The notes under the pieces: generated by a model
Seen by the model: only the letters and a program-made list of their open reading frames with translations
Database searches by the model: none
What the model was told of the DNA's origin: nothing
DNA from: CAZZEX01 sp964653285
Lineage (GTDB): Bacteria > Chloroflexota > Anaerolineae > B4-G1
Direction: 5' to 3'
DNA length: 26,891 nucleotides
Assembly: GCA_964653285.1 (NCBI GenBank)
Contig: CAZZEX010000066.1
Span: 1-26,891 of the forward strand
Made by a program: the position numbers and the translations under genes
Shown here: positions 21,815 through 26,891 of the stretch, piece by piece
Layout of the letters: the number at the start of each line of letters is the position of its first letter
Numbering within the stretch: the first letter of the stretch is position 1

Positions 21815-21837
21815 GGCCCGGAGGTGCTCTCCGGGCC
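21815..21837. terminator. GC-rich hairpin, possible terminator
   Basis: GGCCCGGA (21815-21822) and TCCGGGCC (21830-21837) form a perfect 8-bp stem with a 7-nt loop. It lies 77 bp after the Res remnant and 29 bp before the A gene on the minus strand. No T-run follows, so it may instead be a repeat element. Confidence 0.4.
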
Positions 21838-21913
21838 GCTCTCCTGTACTGGTGGAGTGGGAGATTCCCGTTTACGCCCGATGGCGGAGTAGTGCAGGAA
21901 AGAGTTGCGCCCC

Positions 21914-22375
21914 CTATACAAAAATGAAGTCGGGATAGAACGACTCGCCCTCGCTTGCTTCAAAGAAGCATAAGCCCCTGCCTCGCGTCAGGTTCCGCAG
22001 CAGGAACACCTCTTTGCCTGCAAATCGCTCGTCGTTCCCGTGCAGATAGTTTCGCAAGTCGGCGATGAACCGCGCTCGTCGGGTACCAGCAGCGGTTGAT
22101 ACAGGTGGCGGGCGCAGTGGTTGTTCGGGCCGAAGGTGTCCACCTGCACGCTCGGGCCGCCGCCGCGCTTGGTCTCCGAAGGTGTGGTAGAAGTAACTGT
22201 GCCCGTCCTCGGCGTACCCCTGCTGGACGTTATGTAGTTGTCCCCGCAACCCCTTGAAGTCGTCAAGTCCGAACAAGCGGCAGAAGAAGCGGTTCAGGAT
22301 GAGCCGCTGTTGCAGCGGGGGCAACGTTTTTGTTCCGAACCGATAGGTTTTACGACTTATCGCCATGCTCTGCAC
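21914..22375 (-). pseudogene. C-terminal remnant of a type III restriction (Res) helicase/nuclease, two compensating frameshifts
   Basis: The frame holds FFCRLFGLDDFKGLRGQL and, at its end, FAGKEVFLLRNLTRGRG, FFEASEG and YPDFIFV, as in the C-terminus of Res proteins. In the middle the frame is lost: the conserved line continues in another frame (ETKRGGGPSVQVDTFGPNN... RHLYQPLLVPDE) after HTF at about 22180, and returns to the first frame at ARFIADLRNYLH at about 22080. An extra G and a later missing base would explain this. The helicase N-terminus is absent. Either decay or two sequencing indels; the missing first half argues for decay. Confidence 0.65.
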
Positions 22376-22712
22376 CGGACGTTTTCAGGATGTGCTCTAC
22401 CTGTTGCTTCAGGGGCGCAAGGTCATCTCGAGTAATCTCCCAAACGATTTGTAGGTTCACATCAAAGTAGGCATGAACGATCCTGTTTCTCAAGCCGACG
22501 ATCTGCCTCCAGGGCACTTCTGGGTGTCTCTGGCAAAGCCCATTGGATAGGTTGCGACTGGCTTCGCCAATGATCTCTAGTTGGTGCACAACACCGTCCT
22601 GCAGAAGCCTTCGTTGCAGAAACTGTTCGGCGGATACTCCCTCGAGATAGCCCTCTATTTGCTCAATGGCATCCAGGATGTGCCGCAGGTAAACCGTGTC
22701 ATCCTTCTTCAT
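22350..22712 (-). CDS. hepT: HepT-family toxin (DUF86, predicted RNase/HEPN)
   Basis: 120 residues of mostly helical HEPN type with the active motif R-x4-H-x-Y (LRNRIVHAYFDV). The partner nucleotidyltransferase MntA in such pairs AMPylates a Tyr next to this motif and silences the toxin; the Tyr is present. ATG at 22712 is 14 bp inside the mntA gene, indicating coupled translation. The last codons overlap the start of the Res remnant. The toxin and antitoxin together form a toxin-antitoxin cassette sitting between the two halves of a type III restriction system. Confidence 0.88.
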   Translation of the reverse strand: MKKDDTVYLRHILDAIEQIEGYLEGVSAEQFLQRRLLQDGVVHQLEIIGEASRNLSNGLCQRHPEVPWRQIVGLRNRIVHAYFDVNLQIVWEITRDDLAPLKQQVEHILKTSGAEHGDKS

Positions 22713-23004
22713 ATAACACCACCAGTTCTTTTTCCACATAAGGACGGATATAAGGGCTTAGTGCACTTTCGCTGACCAGGTCTACCTCGCGTCCCAGGAT
22801 ATGGCTCAGCTCTTGCTCCAGGCCGAACCATTTCAGTCCGATGGGGGGACGTTCGTCGGGCGGCTTGAGTTCCACCAAAATGTCAACGTCGCTTTCCGAC
22901 GTATCTTCCCCTCTGACCACCGAGCCGAACAGGGCGACCCGCTTGACCCCCCAGGGCAGGAGCAAAGGTAGTATCTTTTCTCGTAGCTCCTCAAATCTGT
23001 CCAT
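22699..23004 (-). CDS. mntA: MntA-family nucleotidyltransferase antitoxin
   Basis: 101 residues. The GSx10DxD site of minimal nucleotidyltransferases is intact (FGSVVRGEDTSESDVDILVEL), and the C-terminal part (LEQELSHILGREVDLVSESAL) matches the fold. It would transfer AMP to HepT. ATG 23004 is chosen because the domain begins there (MDRFEELREK); its 5' end overlaps the Mod remnant's last codons by 14 bp. It precedes hepT in the order typical for MntA-HepT. Confidence 0.88.
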   Translation of the reverse strand: MDRFEELREKILPLLLPWGVKRVALFGSVVRGEDTSESDVDILVELKPPDERPPIGLKWFGLEQELSHILGREVDLVSESALSPYIRPYVEKELVVLYEEG

Positions 23005-23299
23005 TGAACATCCTCCGTTTGAACTCCGGCGCAATCGCCTCCGCTCCCTCGACGAAGCAGAGGCCGTTCACCAGCAACCGGTCGGGCTGAACGCCTGCGC
23101 CCAGCAGCGAGGCCATCACGTTCTTGTTGTCGCCCCAGATGAGCCGGTTGGTCCAGCCCTGTAGGTCGGAATGACATTCCGACCTACCTTCCCACAGGTC
23201 AATGCGCTCCACCGTCTGGAAGGGCAGGCTGACGGTCTTGACTTTGCTCTCCTTGCCTCGCCAGCGCAGTTCCACATCGGGCTCGAATAGGTCTGGCAT
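22991..23299 (-). pseudogene. N-terminal remnant of type III DNA methyltransferase (Mod)
   Basis: A 102-codon frame from ATG 23299 (AAGGAG 8 nt upstream) reads MPDLFEPDVELRWRGKESKV..., then RLIWGDNKNVMASLLG, the start of type III Mod proteins, in which a DPPY catalytic site should follow. The frame instead ends in an unrelated tail (VQPDRLLVNGLCFVEGAEAI...) and stops inside mntA. The catalytic part is missing, so it cannot methylate. Residues about 38-46 (RSECHSDLQ) come from a perfect palindrome inserted in frame at 23161-23187. Confidence 0.65.
23161..23187. repeat. Perfect 27-bp palindrome inside the Mod remnant
   Basis: GTAGGTCGGAATG (23161-23173) and CATTCCGACCTAC (23175-23187) are exact complements around one A. 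In frame it inserts nine residues between WEG and GWTNRLIWGDN. It looks like a dispersed repeat copy. Confidence 0.8.
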
Positions 23300-23419
23300 T
23301 ATGGGTTCTCCTTCAGGTTTCCGGGTTGAGTTTGCGACAAAGTTCCGTTGGGTCTGCACCAAAGGCAAAGGCCGGTTGCTTTTGGTCACGAGGCCCAGGG
23401 GCTTTAATGAGCAAGCATC

Positions 23420-23479
23420 TGAGACGAAAGTCTCACACACGCTTCTGAATTGGCGGCGGGGTGGGCGACCGCCCCGCCG
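23420..23479. terminator. Two hairpins downstream of the ATPase/DUF4435 operon
   Basis: TGAGAC-GAAA-GTCTCA (23420-23435, stable GAAA tetraloop) and CGGCGGGG (23454-23461) / CCCCGCCG (23472-23479) lie between the DUF4435 stop and the Mod remnant start. They could end transcription of the defence operon, but no T-tract is present. No gene is visible in 23300-23550. Confidence 0.45.
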
Positions 23480-23550
23480 ACCATAACTAGGTTGGCCTCA
23501 GAAAGCCATCCCCTGGGATCAACTTACCTATGGGCAGACAAACAGCGCAG

Positions 23551-24417
23551 TTAAGCTGGTGGGAAGATCCGAAATGGCTGATTTGCGACTTCCCAAGCCT
23601 TCAAGGATTGAAAAAGCTCCGTTCTGAAGAAGAAGACAGCTTCGTACGCGACTCGCAAGAACTTCTCGAGCAGTTCGGGCTTAACTTCACTGGCTTGATT
23701 TGAGCCCAAGGTTCTGCGAAGCCCAAGTGACAGAATACACACTAAGTCGTGCCCGCAGCAAATATCCCAAGGATCGTGAGTGGCGGACGCCACTTGATCA
23801 ATTGCGTCCTTTAACTCTTCCTCAGCTAAATCGTGCCTGCCAGATTTGTTTTTCACTGTCCTAATCATACTGACAACGTCTACAGCCAGTGATGCTTGAT
23901 CAATGAATCTACTAAAAGCGATGTCTTCAAATGTCAGAGATAAACTCTGGCGATCGGAAATCCAACTTAGGTAGCCAAACGGCCGTCCACTATCAAGCAA
24001 TACCTGGCGAACGCTTGAGCCTCGATTCTGGGTAAACTTGTCCAGTTTATTAGTAGAGCTAAATTCAGCAAGTAGTTTCTCTAATGCGGGAGAGCTTAGC
24101 ATCATTGCTTCTAGATCGTGTGCATCAGTGATGAAAAGACTCGGGCTTGTAGGCTCCTCACCTTCAAGCCGCCAAAAGTCAGCGTCTACTATGGTTAGAA
24201 CACCATTGAAGTCGTCGTTTTCTAGGATCTCAAGAGCACGCAGAGCATTCTCCTTGCCATGTGCGGGAATGATTTGGCATGATCCTGGGTCAATGAAGCG
24301 CCCGTACACTCGTAGGTCAGTTATCTCGCCCTCAACAATCAAGAAACAGCCTGCATACTGACTACGAGTCATACGAATTTCGTTGACAACCTCGTATGCC
24401 GTGATGAAATCCTTCAT
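23551..24417 (-). CDS. DUF4435 (Toprim-like) effector, AriB-like
   Basis: 288 residues. The first third carries the Toprim-type acidic set: E29 in FLIVEGEITD, then PAHGKENALRAL, then D78 and D80 in LTIVDADFW. The rest is mostly helical (DLEAMMLSSPALEKLL, FFRTELFQSLKAW). In PARIS systems the DUF4435 protein AriB is held inactive by the AriA ATPase and, on release, acts as a nuclease that arrests the cell. The gene overlaps the ATPase gene by ATGA, as a two-gene operon. Identification as AriB rather than another DUF4435 is from domain order only. Confidence 0.7.
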   Translation of the reverse strand: MKDFITAYEVVNEIRMTRSQYAGCFLIVEGEITDLRVYGRFIDPGSCQIIPAHGKENALRALEILENDDFNGVLTIVDADFWRLEGEEPTSPSLFITDAHDLEAMMLSSPALEKLLAEFSSTNKLDKFTQNRGSSVRQVLLDSGRPFGYLSWISDRQSLSLTFEDIAFSRFIDQASLAVDVVSMIRTVKNKSGRHDLAEEELKDAIDQVASATHDPWDICCGHDLVCILSLGLRRTLGSNQASEVKPELLEKFLRVAYEAVFFFRTELFQSLKAWEVANQPFRIFPPA

Positions 24418-25793
24418 GAAATCGCTGGACCCTTCAATTCAACCGTCAAATCCCAACGATCATGAATAATCTGGGGGGAATGTGTAGCGATGAGAACATC
24501 TAGTGAGGCCAGTTTTGCTATTCCCTGCAAATCCCGGAGGAACTGCTTTTGCCATGCTACATGCAGTGACAGCTCAGGTTCATCAACAAGAATGAGGGAG
24601 TTGGGACTGGCCTTAAACAGAAGCTGATACAGGAGAACTAACTCCTGCTGCTCGCCGGAAGACAATGCAGTAACAGGCAAGAGCTTCCCGTCTGAGGTAG
24701 TGAACAAAAAGCCGTCTTGCTTTGAGATAGCCATCTGTTTATACAAGAATCGATCATTAATGATTTGCTTGAAGAGCTCGATCTTATTGGCTATTTCATC
24801 GAAAACACTCAGTTTTCTCCCTACGTCCTGCACGTAAACTTCGAGAACACCCTTTGTGCTACTTGACAATTCGCTAGGAGGCAAGAAAGCTATCTCCTCC
24901 TCTCTATCCAAAAGGCCGACCTCTTCGAGTCTGGAGCGCCGCTCCTCTAGTTCACTCAGTTTGCGTCGCAACTCATCTTCGGTGAGCTCTGAACGCCCCA
25001 TTTGCTCGACTAGGCGGACTGGAAAGGTTCTATCAAGTGATTGAGACAAAGCGGCTGATTCGGCCAGTATTCCTTGGATGGTTTCTGCCAATTCTTTGGA
25101 GAATTCTTCGACTGCCGGTATCATCATCTGAGGACGTCTTCTGCGTTGGTCGGCTACTCGAATAATCTGCAATCTTTGTGCCTCTATCAAGCGAATGTCA
25201 ATGGATTCTTGAACTTCAGTCCACCAGTCAGGCTGTCTACTAACACGCTCAAAAGGCGGGAAATGACTAAAGCGATCTAAGACGGCCTCCAGCGATAATG
25301 TTTCGCCTGTTGAGTGATCTATCCAGCTCCTGGGACCTACCCGGTCTAGCTCGGGTATTATTGTCGCTATCGCTGCCAAGGGAATATCGATCTCGTCGGG
25401 GATAGTGTCTAGGGCAAAGGACTCGGGTTCTATCGCATTTGGTCTGAGAAGGTTGATCACGACTGTTGGAGGACGTTCTCGTCTCCTACTGCGTCTCCTA
25501 TCTACGTCACCTTCGACTTCCAGAAGGGTCGGCTGTGTGGGTGTGGGTCCACTTCTTGCCTTGTCTGCCCACACAACACCACCATCATCGAATCTGATTT
25601 GAAATCTCTGGTAAGGAATGTTGCGCAATTCTGAGTAACGGCTGTTGAACAGCCCGTCAAGCATTTTGAGTAGGATGGTCTTCCCAAAACCGTTGGGACC
25701 GTGAATGATCGTTACACGCTTGTCAATGTTCAGTGGGATCGTGTGATTGAATACCCCGAAAAGATCGGTAACTGATATTTCGATGATTCGCAT
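24414..25793 (-). CDS. ABC/SMC-type AAA ATPase, AriA-like
   Basis: 459 residues from ATG 25793 (GGAGG 8-9 nt upstream). Walker A GPNGFGKT (32-39), a helical/coiled middle (SELTEDELRRKLSELEERRS), ABC signature-like LSSGEQQELVLLYQLL, Walker B LILVDEPELSLH and H-loop IATHSPQIIHD. Such AAA_15/AAA_21 proteins act as sensors in defence: RecF/OLD-like nucleases, retron partners and PARIS. The DUF4435 partner next to it points to PARIS (AriA). The alternative is an OLD-like pair with a separate Toprim domain. The region upstream (25794-26014) holds no gene. Confidence 0.75.
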   Translation of the reverse strand: MRIIEISVTDLFGVFNHTIPLNIDKRVTIIHGPNGFGKTILLKMLDGLFNSRYSELRNIPYQRFQIRFDDGGVVWADKARSGPTPTQPTLLEVEGDVDRRRSRRRERPPTVVINLLRPNAIEPESFALDTIPDEIDIPLAAIATIIPELDRVGPRSWIDHSTGETLSLEAVLDRFSHFPPFERVSRQPDWWTEVQESIDIRLIEAQRLQIIRVADQRRRRPQMMIPAVEEFSKELAETIQGILAESAALSQSLDRTFPVRLVEQMGRSELTEDELRRKLSELEERRSRLEEVGLLDREEEIAFLPPSELSSSTKGVLEVYVQDVGRKLSVFDEIANKIELFKQIINDRFLYKQMAISKQDGFLFTTSDGKLLPVTALSSGEQQELVLLYQLLFKASPNSLILVDEPELSLHVAWQKQFLRDLQGIAKLASLDVLIATHSPQIIHDRWDLTVELKGPAIS

Positions 25794-26014
25794 ATTACTT
25801 TCCTCCACTGGATACGAACAGAGAGTGCTAGAGAAGGATTGAGCGCACCTTATATCTTGCCGCAATTGCTACTTCTTGGCCAGTCAGCGGCTGTGAGATA
25901 CGATTTCCCATACCAATGGGCTAACCTAACCATTGACTATACGGACGTTTTTCTGCCTAATTGCTTATACGGAAACGACGGCCCGTCCCAATTATATGTT
26001 AGTATGTTACTAGC

Positions 26015-26305
26015 AAGCTCCGAGGGACGCCTCGGACTTGCGGCCGGGCGCGACTTGGGGCATACTTACCGCTGTTGAGGAACGGGGACGTATGCTCCGG
26101 GTGCGCTACGTCAGGGCCAGTCGGGTTGGGTATGGGAAGCCGCAAGGCCAGCCCGTAATTATGTTTGACTGCCCGTTCGACTCCACTCAACTGGGAAGAC
26201 GTTCAACGTCAAGCCCGTATCTGTGTGTGAAGTAGCGACCCTAAAAAGGACGCGCCCGGCCTCGCTGGTCAGGAAGACCTGCCAACTTGAAAGGAGTATA
26301 CCAGA
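26015..26305 (+). ncRNA. IS110 5' noncoding region, candidate bridge RNA
   Basis: About 290 bp precede the transposase start without a gene. The stretch begins with a strong hairpin (AAG-C-TCCGAGG-GACG-CCTCGGA-CTT, 26015-26039). Further on CGGGTTGG (26122-26129) pairs with CCAGCCCG (26148-26155, one G-U) around an 18-nt loop, and GACGTT-C-AACGTC follows near 26200. IS110-group elements of the IS621 type place their bridge RNA here: a first hairpin and then loops that pair with target and donor DNA. The element's left end cannot be defined from this copy alone. Strength of the assignment rests on position and structure. Confidence 0.45.
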
Positions 26306-26891
26306 ATGTCGCAAGAAAAGCCAGTCCCTGCGGCCACGCTCAGGGCAGGCCCTACCCGTTTCATCGGCCTCGACGTGCACAAGCATTACTTGATTGCCAT
26401 CGGGGTGGACGCTGAACTCAACCAGGTGTTGGATACACAGCGAGTGGAGTTGAGATACCTGGAGAGGTGGATGCACAAGACCCTCACGCCCCAGGATGCG
26501 GTGGTTTTGGAGATGACCACCAACGCCTTCCAACTGCACGATGACCTGCTGCCATACGTCCACTCGGTCACGCTCGTGCATCCGTCTCACGTCGCGCTGA
26601 TCACCCGCGCCCAGGTGATGACGGATAAGATCGCAGCCTCGATCTTGGCTCGCTTGCACGCTGTCGGCTTGTTGCCCCCTGTTTGGGTACCACCGCTAGA
26701 GATTCGCGACCGGCGTGCTCTCGTCACCCACCGCGCCAAAATGGTGCGGCTCTCCACCCAGGCCAAGAATCGGTTGCACGCCGTGCTCCACCGCCGCCAC
26801 CTGCTTCCCCCTGAAGGCGACCTGTTCGCATCCGGTAAGCAGGAATGGTGGCTCAACTTGAACCTCACTCCCATCCAGCACGTGCGCATCC
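26306..26891 (+). CDS. IS110-family transposase (DEDD recombinase), 5' part, runs off right edge
   Basis: An open frame of 195 codons from ATG 26306 (AAAGGAG about 8 nt upstream) continues past the window. RFIGLDVHKHYLIAIGVD carries the first Asp (D23) of the DEDD RuvC-like domain. VLEMTTNAFQLHDDLLPY provides the expected Glu, and MTDKIAASILARL the following Asp helix. The family moves its element through an RNA-guided recombination. The C-terminal Ser-containing (Tnp) domain is outside. No disabling change is seen in this part. Confidence 0.85.
   Translation, partial: MSQEKPVPAATLRAGPTRFIGLDVHKHYLIAIGVDAELNQVLDTQRVELRYLERWMHKTLTPQDAVVLEMTTNAFQLHDDLLPYVHSVTLVHPSHVALITRAQVMTDKIAASILARLHAVGLLPPVWVPPLEIRDRRALVTHRAKMVRLSTQAKNRLHAVLHRRHLLPPEGDLFASGKQEWWLNLNLTPIQHVRI

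Larger units (their letters stand above)
26015..26891 (+). mobile_element. IS110-family insertion sequence, partial
   Basis: The transposase gene and its 5' noncoding region extend to the right edge; the other end lies outside. The left boundary is an estimate; no terminal inverted repeats are expected for this family. The DNA between the ATPase gene and about 26010 is AT-richer than the element. Confidence 0.6.

Noticed and set aside
1..26891. tRNA genes, including tRNA-Sec (selC), and rRNA
   Set aside because: No cloverleaf with T-loop consensus or rRNA stretch was found by eye; selenocysteine machinery, if present, must be elsewhere in the genome.

Overview
The window looks like metagenome-type DNA from a GC-rich anaerobic or facultative bacterium. 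Gene content and repeat style suggest Chloroflexota (Anaerolineae-like). That placement is an inference from the dispersed palindromic repeats and gene families, because no rRNA or other decisive marker is present. The DNA is a mosaic of housekeeping genes, an energy-conservation operon, foreign inserts and defence genes.

Layout: 1-474, the N-terminus of a type I restriction subunit (HsdR) leaving the left edge. 646-5583, one very long alpha-2-macroglobulin gene with a single in-frame TGA exactly at the thioester cysteine, followed by a strong SECIS-like hairpin. This is the most exciting feature: a candidate selenocysteine-containing alpha-2-macroglobulin. 5697-9218 (minus), PspC-like protein, phage-holin-family membrane protein, lipoprotein 5'-nucleotidase and an RlmD/TrmA-type RNA methyltransferase. 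9662-11505 (plus), a patchwork of a small membrane protein, a SAM methyltransferase, a small protein resembling the end of a larger one, an OmpR-type response regulator and an HD-domain fragment.

11624-21786 (minus) is a group 4 [NiFe]-hydrogenase / complex-I-like operon read in the order A, B, C, D, H, membrane pyrophosphatase, I. Two foreign pieces interrupt it. One is an oppositely oriented DUF5678 plus retropepsin-like pair with its own promoter. The other is an AT-rich, archaea-like island (14.7-17.4 kb) holding a C subunit and a natural I-B-D triple fusion, flanked by a partial duplication of the H gene. Operon junctions carry unusual 7/8-bp tandem repeats rich in overlapping ATGA.

21914-25793 (minus) is a defence patch: remnants of a type III restriction-modification system (Mod N-terminus, Res C-terminus) around a HepT/MntA toxin-antitoxin pair, then an AAA ATPase plus DUF4435 pair resembling PARIS (AriA/AriB). 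The right edge enters an IS110-family element whose 5' noncoding region is a candidate bridge RNA.

How the genes work together: the A, B, C, D, H and I subunits would form a membrane hydrogenase module passing electrons between ferredoxin and protons. No antiporter-like (L/M/N) subunit is visible, but a pyrophosphate-driven ion pump sits in the same operon. The A2M protein is a predicted membrane-anchored protease trap. The defence genes are independent.
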